From: Yamagishiella unicocca
Lineage: Eukaryota > Chlorophyta > Chlorophyceae > Chlamydomonadales > Volvocaceae
NCBI GenBank assembly: GCA_003116995.1
Contig: BDSL01000008.1
Span: forward strand, 868,001-932,000
Direction: 5' to 3'
Length of the DNA: 64,000 nt
In this document: positions 22,730 to 34,775 of the stretch, piece after piece
How positions within the stretch are numbered: position 1 is the stretch's first letter
Layout of the letters: the number at the start of each line of letters is the position of its first letter
Program-made: the position numbers and the translations under genes
Notes under the pieces: generated by a model
Database searches by the model: none
Told to the model about the DNA's origin: nothing
Seen by the model: only the letters and a program-made list of their open reading frames with translations

Positions 22730-23290
22730 CTTTGAATTTTGACCACAATAGTAGTACCGGGGTATGCTTTTCAGGGATTCTACGCCGTCTAGTTTGTAGT
22801 CATGCGAACCACGTTTCAGTTGAGCCTAAAGGACGGCAATGAGTAGGTAAGGATGCCGACTGGTAGCTCGAGGAGCTGTGTTGCCCGCATTGGGGAGGCA
22901 GGAAGCGCGCAGTGGATGCCCGAGGCGAGGTCCAGAGGCAGGGGTTCCGCGTGATGAGGCCCACTGAGACCCATTGTCGCAAGGATAAGAAATGTAAACG
23001 TTACTGCGAAATCACTCCAGTGGTGGGAATACCGGTAATCTGTCCGAAAAGGCGCCGTGTCAGGATGCGTGTACAATGCACAACTCCGTCACTGCACGCA
23101 AATGACCCTGGAAACAGCCATATTACCGGTGTATAGGCACGGCCTCTGCAGCCTAGCTGACGGAACCCCGAAGGAGGGCCCCTGCCTCCCCTGCGCGCTC
23201 CCCGCCACCCCCGGGTAAAAGATTCGCCATAAATCGCAAGAATAAAAATGCGTATATCGTGACAGCACTCGAACGCTCCGGCCGGAACCA

Positions 23291-26215
23291 TCAGGCCCAC
23301 GGGTCGAGAACGACCTTGATGCAGCCGTCTGCCCGCTTCGCAAACATGTCGTACGCCTCGGGACCCTTGCTCAGCGGCATGCGGTGCGTTATGATGCGCC
23401 GCCATGGCAGCCCCGAGGGGGCTGCCCCTTCGCCGCCGCCAGCCTGGGGTGCGGGGTCGCGCACTAGCTCCAGCAGGCGGGTCATGTAGGCGCGCGCGGG
23501 GCAGCGGCCGCTGCGGAAAGTGACGTTTTTGTTGTAGGCGTCGACTGGGGAGAAGGGGAAGCTGCTGCTGGTGTTGACCCCCACCGAGGATATCGTGCCT
23601 GCACGCCAGCATCGCAGGAAGCGTCTCCCAGGTCAATAATGTTCACCAAGGTTGGATGTGTTGGCAGATGGGAATCTGGCTTCGGAGTGTTCATGGGGGA
23701 CGGGGACGTATGTTCCACCAGAGACGTAAGGGCACGAGGGCACGCGGCGACGAACCCAAGGGTTGCACGCCGACGAGGCGTACATTCAGCACCGGTACTT
23801 CACTTACAGCCCATACAACATAGCAATGTGCCCGGCCTAATGCACCCGCGCCGCCTCCCATTGGCGGCGTCCGCGCAGCGAAGGAAAACATCCAGTCCAG
23901 CCTCCGTCCCTGCCCCATCGCGCTCCACTGACCCATGGGTCGGACCAGCTCGTACGCCAGCCGCAGCGCCCCGTTGGCCCCCACCGCCTCCAGCACGCAG
24001 TCCACGCCGCGACCCTCCGTTGCCTCCCTCACCGCCGCGACCACGGCCTCCTGCTGCCCGCCGGCATCAGGAGGCTGCGGCGGCTGCGGCGGCTGCAGAC
24101 GCAGAGGCCGGGCGCCCAGCTCCTGGGCCACCGCCAAGCGCTCCGGAACCGAGTCCACGGCGAAGATCTGCGGTCAAGGTCAGCAGGCGCAGCGCTGGTG
24201 TTCTGTTACGGCAACCGGCAACGAACTGGACAGGGGCGGTTGGATGATTGGGTGGTTAGGAATCGTGCGGCTGACACGGCAGCAGTGTTCTCGCCGGAAC
24301 GCAAAAATATAGTGCCCAACAGCACCTTTGGGGAAGCGTGGACTTGGATGGCAATAATGGGCGCAACGTTCCTCCGGCCCCGCACCTAAGACTGCTCCCT
24401 ACCACACTTGCAGCCAGCTCTATTGGCCCCTCGTCCTCCCCATCCCCTTCCAAGTCCGAAGCTCCTCCATCGGTCCTTCCATCCCCTTCCGAGTCCGAAC
24501 CGAAAACGGTTTTTATACACCCTCCTCCGTCACCGCCTCCATCCTCACCGTTCCAGCGCCCAGGTGCTTCGCCGCCATGACGCACAGCAGACCCACGGGT
24601 CCGCAGCCCAACACCACCACCGTGGCGCCCTCGCCCACCTCGCCCCGCTCCGCGCAGAAGAAGGCGGTGGACAGGATGTCGCCCACCAGTAGCCCGCCCT
24701 CGTCCGAAATATCGGCCGGCAGCTGGAGGGGTGGTTTGCGGGCGTGAGGAAAGTCGTCCATCGAGCGGATCAAACCCCAGGAATAGACCAATCGCGTCGC
24801 CATCGCCCACGGCTACCGTACATGGGTTTCCCGTCAGGTAAGAGTGTAGGCGTAACGTGGCAAGGTCCCCGTCGCTGCTCCTTCTTTTTTAATGTTACGA
24901 TAGCGCTCTGTTACCACACTCAACACTCGCACCCTGATACCAGTACTGTAGCCTTAAAACCCTGATCCGAGGGCCGTACCTTGACCAACGTCCCGCTCGC
25001 CAGGGGCACCCGTACGTACTGCGCCTGGCTCCCCTGGAGTCCTCGCCGCTCGGTGGCCGGCAACTGTTCGGGATACCGGGCGTAGGGGCGGTGGCGGCGG
25101 TGGTGACGAGTGCGAGTGGTGGAGGAGGACTGGGTGGACCGGCAATGCAAGCGCGGTGATTGGGGCCGGCATGATGTGGCTGGCGCACAGGCGCATGCTT
25201 CGCCTCACCTTGTCCTCGCCCTCCGAAACCCACCCGAATACGTAGGCCTGTGCGTGGCAGCACCTGAAGTTTGTTGGGCAGCGCGGGGGCGTTCGTCAGG
25301 AGGAGGAACGCTGATGGGAGGGGCCATCACAGCACCCAGTACCCCCCAATCTGGCCCCGACACCTCGACCTGGCCCCGACACCTCGGACCTGCATGTGGC
25401 TCCCTTGCGGCAGTAGAAGCAGTCACCGCAGCAGGAGGTGAAGGGGGAGGCCACACGGTCCCCCACCTCCAAACCGGACACCTGTCGAGATGGATACGGT
25501 GGGGTACCACGGCGGGGTGCAGTGTTGTACGGCAAGGTACGGCGGGGTATGGCGGGAGGGCGATGGTTGTGGTGGCGGAGGGGCCACGGTGGGAGTGTGC
25601 TGGAGGTAGCGCTCACCCTCAAGACCTGCCCCCGCGCCGCGGGCGGCAGCCTTTCTCCACTGCGGCCCCGCCAAACCTCCCCGCGCGTGTTCGCCGGGTT
25701 TTGCACTTGCCTCATCTCCCTTGGCGGCCACGACGCCCACGAACTCGTGACCCACAATGGTGTTTGGTGCGAGGCCCTTCTCCCGGCCGTGGTAGGGGTG
25801 GAGGTCGCTGCGAAAATTGCAAGGTGGAACGTGTCGGTGTGCATGGCTATATCGGCTAGGGAAGACGGGAACGAAACGCGTCGCTGTGCCACGAAATTGG
25901 GACCCACGGGACGAGTTAAGGGAGCCATGGAAATTCGAGGTTCAAGGCACACGTGAGGGCGGGTATAACGTGGATCTAAGGAAACGCATTGCGCGGACGG
26001 CAGTTTGTGCGTTCCCTGCCTCGGAGCGGAGGGCGAGTGGAGCGGAGGGTGAGCGGAACCTCGACCGGTCGATTCCGGCTTGGGGCACAGCTTTACCTGC
26101 CGCAAACGGCGCAGGAGGTGACCTTCACAATCACATCTCCTGGATGCACGATGCGCGGGCAGGGGACTGTCGTGTAAACAATTCGCTCCTCCTCCGCTAG
26201 CACCAACGCTTGCAT
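23291..26215 (-). CDS. Zinc-dependent alcohol dehydrogenase-like (MDR) enzyme
   Basis: Eight main exons plus a probable 9-nt micro-exon: 26215-26097, 25807-25711, (25625-25617), 25481-25390, 25263-25209, 25033-24980, 24722-24549, 24167-23933 and 23598-23291; about 380 residues. The catalytic zinc ligands are CAVCGSDLH (Cys38) and GHEF (His60). The structural zinc loop is Cys93-x2-Cys96-x2-Cys99-x7-Cys107. The cofactor fold is VVVLGCGPVGLL followed by AVDSVPERLAVA, and the C-terminus has HRMPLSKGPEAYDMF and DGCIKVVLDP. The DLHPYHGREKG and GWVSEGED blocks place it near formaldehyde-dehydrogenase-like class III relatives in the MDR superfamily; the substrate is unknown. The intron after residue 72 starts with GC (GCAAGT). 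Without the micro-exon the protein is three residues (VLR) shorter and equally plausible. Divergent from the Rpn10/Rpn13-like gene. Confidence 0.9.
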
Positions 26216-26564
26216 GGTTTCAGGGAGCTCCGACATGGTATGGTGTGTGCACTTTGGAAGCTATTGTATATTGTGAATTGCGTCGGACCTTCACAGCCAA
26301 GTTTCATATGCATAATGTGCCACAACATGGCACAACATACGGCTGCATCAAGATGACTGGTTATAACGTTGTCCTGAACCGACAATACCAGCATAAGGTA
26401 GCTGCTTAAAGCATGGATTGAGATATTAGTAGATATCATAACGAACAAGTTGGCTGACACTGAGGCACATTCGCACTCAATGGACAACGTGGTGTGTTAG
26501 GGGTGGCAGCGGAATTCTGAACTTGCCCGCAGACTGCCAAGCTGCTCTAGACTGCAAGAGGAAC
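26216..26564. promoter_or_regulatory. Short bidirectional promoter region (349 bp)
   Basis: Lies between the ATG of the dehydrogenase gene (26215, -) and that of the Rpn10/Rpn13-like gene (26565, +). It is AT-richer than its surroundings. TTGTATATTGTG near 26265 could act as a weak TATA for either gene; this is inference only. Confidence 0.45.
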
Positions 26565-29500
26565 ATGCAACTTTACTGGTAAGAACCTTTGCGCCTCGGC
26601 TCGACATGCCCAACACATTCGTCCCTTCCGTCGTCTGAGACAGTCCTCCTTTGCTGTACGCAGCCTTGACAACAGCGATGCTGCCTGCCGCTCTGAAGAC
26701 TACCCCTGTGGAAATCGACTTGCTTGGCAGCTCGCTGTCATCCGCACTGTCAGCAGGTCATTGCTCGCTCCGCAGCAGACTCAGGACCCAGAAGGCCCCA
26801 GCAATAGTAACGCCGCCTCAGGTTTGGCCGTAGTGACCAGTTCGGGACGGCCGGCGCTTTCGGTGGCCCCCACGACAGATGCCGCTGCCCTTCTTGGCCT
26901 TGACGTGGCCTGCCACGATGGCGAGCGCTGCCAGTTTCTTGGAGCTTTGAAGCTTGCCCTATTAGCTTCAAAGCGTTCTCCCACAGCTCGAGTACTGGCT
27001 TTCCTTGCGTCCCAGGTGCGCAGGGTTTGGGCGTGCGGCCTGCCCGCGGTACCTGACCCTGTCTGAAGCAGCCGATAAATGAGGCTGGCGATGGTGACAA
27101 ACGCGGTGGGGACTGAACCTGGAATCATAAAGCGACCGAACCACGCCCACGCTGATGTCCGTGGGGTGAGATGGGGAGCTCGGGATGCTCCACCCTGCCC
27201 CCAGTGGCCCCCTCACCCAGCAACCACCACGAAGCTATCCGTGCTTTCTAGATGTCAGCCAAGCCTTCACCCGGCCGTGACCCACCCTGGCTCCGAAACC
27301 ACTAGGCGCGACCCGAACTCCTGCCCGAGCACTTGCGCCCCTCTCTGCCGGTACTCCAATCCGTTAAGACTCCTCCAGCCCGCCCCCACCCATCCGTCTG
27401 ACGACCCAAGGGCTTCCATCCTTCAGCCCTCGACCTCACCGCACCGCACCACATGCGGGCTGCTGCCTGTAACATGGACCCCCGACTGCGACGCCAGTGT
27501 CCAGGGCCCAGTCCCGTTCCCTGGATTCCTCACGTCCCAGCCTCCACGCCGCGCTCTCGATGGCGCCACTTAGTCAAGAAGTCACCCCCCCTCCCCGCAT
27601 CACCCCCCCTCGTCCTGCGTCCTCACACCCCCACGGCCCCTACGCCGCACACCCCAGGCCGACCTGCCCGCCGACCAGTGCCGCCAGCTGAGCCGCAGCT
27701 TCGCAGATGCGCGGGTGCCCCTGGACGTGGTGGTCCTGTGCTCCGAAGACGAGCTGCCGCCGGAGCACATGGCCTCCCTGGAGCTGCTGACCGCGGCCGC
27801 CGCCTATGAGCAGTCCCCCGGCGGGGCTGCCGGCGGCGCGGGCGCCGGAAGGCAGCCGCCCCGGCGGCCCGGACCCGGACCGCATCGCGCAGCACCATCC
27901 GCATCAGCCTCGGGGAGCGCGGCGGCCGCGGCGGCGGCGACGCCGGCGGCAGGCGCGGGAGGGCTCGATGGACAGCGGCTGGTGCACTACCCACCACCGG
28001 ACCCTTCTCTTGCGCTGTGGCAGCAGATGGAGCCCCTCCTGGAGCTGCTGCGGCTGGAGGGGCAGCCGGGAGGGCAGTCGGGGTCGGAGCCCGGGAGCGC
28101 TGGCTCGGAGGTGGGGAGGGGCTCGTGGGGGGAGGCGGGGTTTGTGTGAGGAAGGCCCGTGGGTTTCCGGGGGGGGGGGCGGTTTGGAGGGGAGAGAGTG
28201 AAGGGACAGCGCCGAAGTTGCGGGGACCTAATGGCTCTGGCGCGTCGGCATACATGCGGTTCCCACGCTGCACCCCCCCACCACAGTGCTGCTGCTGATT
28301 ACTTGCACCCATCACCCCCCACCCCACGCACAACCCTTGTTTGCGTCCAGGTGTCCGAAGGCTATGCACTAGCTACACTTCTCATGTTGAGCACCCCGTT
28401 CTTTTCTGTACCCCCCCCCACCCACACACCCCTTGTTTCCACCCCTCTCTTACCGACCTTCGCCGGGCAGGACGACCGCGGAGCGCCCCCTCGCGCCCGT
28501 TCCGGCAGCAGCGCCGCCGCCAGGCTCTCCGGGCGCCCGCCGCTGCCGCGGCCGCCACGTCAGCGTGCCGGCGGAGGCGCCTCCTCCTCCTCCTCCTCTT
28601 CCTCCGCCAGGTCGACCCAGCGGACGCCCGGCCTCGCGCCCTCAGGGCCCCTCACCAGCCGCAGCGGCACCCGCGGCGGCATCCCCGCCGGCACCTGCCG
28701 CTACGAGTCCCTTGACTCGCTGCAGCACCTCTCCCTGGACGGCTTCCTCCGCAGCTGGCTGCCGTCCTACGCCAACGTCGCCCGCGTGCTACAGGTCTCG
28801 CCCCTCCAGCAGCAGCAGACGTCGTTCCAGACAAGCGGGGCGGCGGCCTCCTCCTCCTCCTCGGCGGCAGCCGGTTCGGCCGACTCCAGCGGCGGCGGCG
28901 GAGCCGCCGCCGGCTCGAGCTCGGGGCTGCGCCCCGCGTCGTCAGAGGCTGCTAGCGGCGGCGGCGGCGCCTTGAGCCCCGGCCGGCTGTGCTACATCAG
29001 CGTGTATCGGCTGCAGCTGCCGAAGTGGCACAAGCTGCTGGAGGTGCACGCGGGGTGCATGTACGAGAGGAGGCTGCCGGAGGGCGCGGAGCCGCCGGCG
29101 GCGGCGGCGGCGGCGCAGGCGGAGACCGGGCCGGCGGCTGAGACAGGGCCCGAGGCAGGGGCAGGGGCTGAGGCAGGCGCAGCCGCGGAATCGGTTGCGG
29201 CGACGGCGGGGGGTGAGGCGGGGGCGGGAGCAGGAGCTGCACAGACGCAGGCGCCGCTGCCGCCGCCGCCGCCGCCGTCACGGCCGGCGGTGGCGGTGCC
29301 GCGCGCGCCGTGTCTGGTGCAGGTGTCTTTCAGTACGCGGTGCAGCGCCGCCGCCGCCGCCGCCGCCGGCGACTCGGCGGCCAGCTCCAGTGGCGGGCGG
29401 TCCCACTGGGTTTGCGCCGACCTGCGCCGCGGCAGCCTCAGCCTGGTGGCCTCTGTTGAGGACCCGGGGGTCGTGAAGTTGCTGTGGAGCGAGCGGCAGC

Positions 29501-31115
29501 GGCCCAGCCAGCAGCACCAGCAGCAGCAGCAGTACGGCAGCATCTTCAGGGCGGCGGAGGACCCGGGGGAGGGCGGGGTGGACCCCGCGGCGGCCGAGCT
29601 GGAGATCACGTTGTCGCCGACGCGCTCGCAGTTCCGGTGCGGCTGAGGCGGGGGGCAGCGCGGTCAGCGGGGGCAGCTGGAGCGGGGGTGGATGCGGAGG
29701 CGAGAAGGGGTCGTGCGGGCGGGGGGCAAATGCCGTACGCAAATTGCCGTGCATTTCCTGGCAGCTAATCCGAGTGACACCCGAAGGCCGCATGCACCCT
29801 CGCCCAATCGCCGGACTCCGTCCCCGCATCTCCCTTGACTGCCACTCGCTCACGACCCGGCGTAACCCTGTGGCCCTTTCCCCTCCCCTCCCCGCCCCTC
29901 TTACCCTCCGCACAGCGTCGTGCAGCACGTGCAGGGCGGCGCCGTACTGGAGGTCCTCTCCCCCCGCAACGTCGTACACCGACCCCGCCAGCCGGCGCAC
30001 AACAACAGCAACAGCAACCAGCCCCCCTCGTCCTCCTCCTCATCGCCGCCTTCCTCGCCCCGCCCCCGCGACGGCAGCACCTACCCGCCGCAGCAGCACC
30101 GCTTCTTCTTCTGGCTTCAACAGGACTGGACGGAGGGGGCGTCTGAGGCGGCGGGAGGGGCAGCACCGGTTGCGGCTGGTGAGCGGCAGGCGGCGACGGC
30201 TGCTGCTGACGAGGCAGCCACCAGCCCCGCCTCCCCCGCGGCCCCCGCGGCCCCTCGGGGCCGGGGCTGCCGCGCCCTTGCCGATCAGATGCAGGCGCTG
30301 CTGGAGTGGCCACCGGAGTTCGATCCACACAAGCAGGGCAACCGAGTGCGGTGGGTGCGGGGAGAGGGTTTGCTCGGGAGAGGGAAGCGGGCGGGAGAGG
30401 GAAGCGGGCAGCAAACGGAAATCCGTGAATCGACAGCGGAGAGGACCGTGGGATGTCCGTGGGTTGCTGTCCGGGTCCCACTCTGGTCGATCTGCCGGTC
30501 CCGTCCTTGCGCAGCTGGCTTGCGGCTCAAGGCGAGATTTGTTTGAGCCCTTGGCCTGAGCCAGCCCGACGCCCCTCCCTGGAGTCTGCAGGTGCAGCAG
30601 CACCCCGCTGCAGCTGGGGCCGCTGCCGTTTGCCCTGGTGGAGGAAATCATGCGGGCCAGCGGCAGGGAGCTCAACCCTGATGGCACCATCACCACACTG
30701 GCGCTGAGCACAGCCGCTGCCGCCGCCGCCGGCTCGGCGCAGCAGCAGTCCCACGGGCAGCCAGGCCAGCAGCGCGGCGGCGCCGGCGGCGCCGGGGAGT
30801 CGCGGCAGAGGGCGGCAGCGGCGGCCATCAAGCGCGCCGCCGCCGGTCGGACTGGCGACGACGGGCTGTGCAGCCTGGCGCTGTCACGGTACGACGGGAC
30901 CAACCGCTAACTCCCACCTGCTCAGGGGCCAGGGTGGGAGGAGATCAGGGGAATAAGGCTGGGTTGCGCGGGCAGTGAGCTTAGCAGAGGCGGGTCGGAA
31001 TGGAGCTCCATCTGAAGCCTCAAACCCCTTTATGGTTGCCCCTCCCCGCAGGTCGCCCATCAGCTCCCCCAGTGCCGCTGCAACCACCCCCGCGGCGCCC
31101 AAGGACCGGGGTGGT

Positions 31116-31148
<33 letters not shown>

Positions 31149-32072
31149 ACCACCGTGGCGGCGGGGAGCGACGGTCGCGAGGGGGACGCGCCCACGGCGC
31201 CCTTCACGCAGACGCCGGAGCGGCAGGACGTCGTGCGCGGGTTCAGCCGTACGACGTACTCGAGGTCTTCCGTCGTACCGGCTCCAGGCACCGCGTCCGG
31301 ATCCGCGCCCGGCGGTGTCCCGGCGCTGTCGTCTCACCCTCTCCAGGAGCTGGACTGGGGCTCCGACTGCGACAGCCAAGCTGCAGGTGCGGTCTGGATC
31401 CAGGATCCAGAGGAGGGTTTGAATGCCGGCGGGGCGAAATACAGTAGCGCTTGGGCGGCGACGGAGGGGGGTTCGAAGGACGACCATGATCCCAGACTCG
31501 GCGGTGCGTGTCGGCATTGGTTCGTTCTCCACCGACGCAACGTGTTACACCACATGGCCGCACAGCCCCTTCCCCCCCGCCAGTTGCTCGGTTGGGGTGT
31601 GCACCAGACGTTTCCTAGGCGGCTCGACTTTTCAGTGCCGACCCACGGGTCTCCTCTCATGCCCCGCCGGTTGGCTCGACCCCCACGGCCTCGTGTGCGT
31701 TCATGTGCTCCTCCGCCCTCCTTCCCTCCGCCCCCAGGCACCTCCCCCGCCAGCAGCACCGCGCCCACGCCGCGGCACAGCTCACTGAGCAGGACCGACT
31801 CCTGCCGGGAAGCCGCCTCCGGCAACGTCGACGATGCCAACGACGCCAACGACGCTGATTCTGAGGCTGACCACTCGCCTCAGTCCCCCTGCCTGCCAAC
31901 CGGCTGCACCCGGGGCAGCTTGGTGGCTGCGGCTGCGGCCACTGCCGCCGTCGCTGCTGCCGCCGCCGCTGCCGCCGCTGGCTCGCCGGGGTCGTCGAGG
32001 GTGGCATCGGTGGACCCTGATGCCGGCGGGTCCTGCCAGGAGGAGTCGTCGCTGCTGTTCGAGCTGGACTGA
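26565..32072 (+). CDS. Chimeric Rpn10-type vWA plus Rpn13-type Pru domain protein, proteasome-related
   Basis: Eight exons in phase: 26565-26578, 26664-27015, 27658-28110, 28471-29636, 29916-30350, 30592-30888, 31052-31386 and 31738-32072, giving 1128 residues. Residues 1-260 follow the Rpn10 vWA fold: a start-proximal LDNSDAACRSEDYP (Rpn10 has IDNSEWMRNGDY), GLAVVTSSG, LLGLDV, GALKLALLASKRSPTARVLA (Rpn10: AIQIAQLALKHR...RIIVF), VPLDVVVLCSEDE and LVHYPPPDPSL. Residues about 552-760 follow the Rpn13 Pru domain: RRGSLSLVA, VVKLLWSERQ, LEITLSPTRSQFR, GGAVLEVLS, HRFFFWLQQD and a closing helix ending LLEWPPEF, interrupted by Ser/Pro/Gln inserts. The region between (LDGFLRSWLPSYANVA; LPKWHKLLEVHAGCMYERR) and the 370-residue Ala/Ser tail are unassigned. 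Rpn10 and Rpn13 are normally separate proteasome ubiquitin receptors. No UIM is visible. Role inferred: proteasome adaptor or assembly factor. Confidence 0.72.
31387..31737 (+). other. Intron carrying a dispersed intron repeat
   Basis: Intron 7 of the Rpn10/Rpn13-like gene. Positions 31625-31668 (ACTTTTCAGTGCCGACC then ACGGGT and TCCT-TCAT) closely match 45190-45232, and more loosely the reverse complement of 43059-43104. Confidence 0.65.
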
Positions 32073-34304
32073 CCTCCTTTGCTGCAAGCGCCGCGCGCAC
32101 AGCATACGACCTAACACTGAGCTTCGGATACCGCAGCCCGGCTGTGGGGTTGCCAGGTCGGATACCGCAGTCCGGAGGGCTGGTCGGGCCAAAACGCACG
32201 GCGGAACGACGGCCGACGAGTTTGGCGGGGGCAAGGATGCGTTGCTGGCTGTTACCATTGGACGCCGAAGATGCAGCAACCGAATGCTTGATGTCTCTTT
32301 TCAGGGCCTGACAAGCACAGCGTGCAAGGATCACCGGGGATCGGCGGTATGGTTAGGGGGGGTAGGTCATGGCTGTTGGTGGCTGCTTCAGGCTGCTTAG
32401 GGGAAGGGAGCGCACTGGGCCCACCACGTGTACTGAGCTCGAACCTCCATGTCGGACTGCGGGCGGCGGCAATGGACAACGGCCGTGGCGACGGAGGGAG
32501 GCGGAAGGAGAAGAGGCAGGGTGAGGATGCCGGCCCAGTCGTCCTGGGAGCAACGAGGACTGATTGGCAGCGTACGCTTGTTGTTCCTTGTTTGGCATGC
32601 GGCGCCGTACGTGTCTGGATGTTTTGTTGCACGGACGTTTCAGGGGAAGTATCTCGGACTTCTTTATATTTTTGGGGTTACGGCGCTTCATACTACGAAT
32701 ACAAATGCGCCACCGTAGGTTCGGGGGCCGATGCTGGGGGCCAATGTGGGGTGAGGACGGCGGGGCCGTGCAGAACCGGCTGCCCCGTACTTCGAAAGAG
32801 CCACACCGCGGTTGGGCCGGGAGCAGCGTACTGTACCGGGAACTTCAAGCCTTTCGTGCAAAGGCTGACCAAGTAAGAGAACTGGGACCAAGAAGCGAGA
32901 GTAAAGGATGGGCGCTGTTAGCTGCGCGAGTAGGGTGCTCGAGTGTTTGCTGAGGGAGGGCGTTTGGTCCGGACATGTCGTACCAGCCCTAGAAAAGTGC
33001 AGAGGGCCGAAGGGCTTTTCCGCTCACCAGCGAAGTGCTTCATTGATGCCGGCCGCTCAGACGTGCGCGACGGTGTGCCTCTCCCCGCCGCCATTAGCAC
33101 TAAGACGGCCCTTGTTGTTGGATTCGAAGGAAATGGTCTTCAGTAATGGGCAGGAGGGCGCTTTTGTGAGTCGAGTGCGTGGCCGAGCGTCTGTTGCGGG
33201 GTGGCCATGGTGGATGTCGCTTCCTGGCGGTTGTAGCTTACGTGTTGCGAAGCAGTCGCATTTTTTACGCGTGATTGCGCGTGAGTTGAGGGGGCAGCTG
33301 CGCTGACTGGCGATAACCTGAACGGCGTTCCTCACGTTGCCACGACTCCCGCCTCTAAGAGGACACAATGCACCTGGTTCCTGGCGGAGCTAGTGGACTA
33401 GAGCAAGTGCCCCCATCAAGCAGCATGCACTTGTCCAATGTAATATACAACACCGGGTCCGAACGGGCTGACGGATGCTATGCGGCATTGTTTAATCCGC
33501 TGGTTGGTGGTTGGGTGTATCCTCAGCAGTATGCAGCATACCTGCGCGCCTACTCGCCGCTTCCACAGCATCAGGGCATCTGATGACGCGGAGCCACCTG
33601 TTCCACGCTGCTGCGCGCGCATGGCTCTACACAGTACCAGATAACCACGCTCTCGCTCGTCGACATGCCATGAATTCATGCTACCATCCGTCTGCGTCTC
33701 CCTGACGTTCAACCCTAGCGGCTTATACAGAAGGCGTTTGAGAGATACTTCAGGCGCAGGGCGTAGTCGACCGTCCCCGGTCTTTCCCATGTGACCCCAG
33801 TAATAGTACGGGGTTCCGCAGCTGGAATCTCGGCATGCTTCCCCGGAGGGCGACATGCCCATCCACGCACCAGAATACATAGCCTTCACATATTACATTT
33901 TCTTCTCCACTTCAAACACGGAAGCCTTTGTCTCTGATGCAGACTACCCGAATGGGGATCAGCTCCTGCTTGGTGCATGCGGGACAACAGGAAATCCCAA
34001 ACCAAATGTCAGGTTCATCTCTCAAGCGGCCTAGATAAAGGCACACGAGGACCAGCACCCGCATCCACCCACAACTCGAATGCATGCACCATGCCCACAC
34101 AACCGTAACAGACAACATCACATAACGAACACACATACGCGCACTACGGAATACGTTGATAGATTAAATTGCTGGCACGTGGATACAATGTTGCGCCCTC
34201 ACACGACGGTTTAACAGACAGACAAATAGGAGCCCGATGGTGGCCCCCTCCCGAGAGCCTCAACAATAACTCTCACAGCCCTTCTTCTTCTCTAGACTCC
34301 TCCT
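32073..34304. other. Convergent 3' regions, no gene seen
   Basis: The left part is G/T-rich and fits a long 3'UTR of the Rpn10/Rpn13-like gene, ending at the first plus-strand TGTAA (33439-33443). The right part lies beyond the minus-strand signal of the DnaJ-type gene. No exon chain was found on either strand. Confidence 0.5.
33439..33443 (+). terminator. TGTAA polyadenylation signal, Rpn10/Rpn13-like gene
   Basis: First plus-strand TGTAA after the stop at 32072, implying a 3'UTR of about 1.4 kb, long but usual for such algae. Confidence 0.5.
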
Positions 34305-34309
34305 TTACA
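34305..34309 (-). terminator. TGTAA polyadenylation signal, DnaJ zinc-finger gene
   Basis: Minus-strand TGTAA 467 bases after the stop at 34776. Confidence 0.5.
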
Positions 34310-34775
34310 TTCAAGCTACTGGAGGACAAGCTAACCCTAGATGCAAAGCGGTCGTTGCGAGGCATAGGCGTAATTTCACCCCGTCCCTCCATGTGAAAAC
34401 ACACGCCGTTCCCAAAGATCTTCGCTGCATCAATACATGATAGCTAACAATGGTCCCTCTGTTAGGACTGCGGTAAATAAGCAGCTTGGGCCCCTTCCGG
34501 TGAAGGCACGACTGGGTTCCAAGCGTGCTCCTTAGTCCCTTCCCCAGAGCGTCGCACGCGCACATCTGACACATGTCAAACCGAAGCCAATGGCCGTGCG
34601 AGCGGTCTAAACATAGGGATAAATGTACACGGAACGTCAAGGGCAGCACTTCATTCCCCATTCGGCTGTGCCTCTGCAAAAAAACAAGTCAAAGCGCGTC
34701 CTCAGCTGCTGGCAGTAACGGCTGCCTAATTGTACATTCCGTAGTATGCTGTCCAATGGCCCGTAAGCCTCGCGT

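Noticed and set aside
22513..22842. 109-codon plus-strand frame with a hydrophobic start
   Set aside because: It lies opposite the dehydrogenase 3'UTR, has no splice or signal support and no coding bias.
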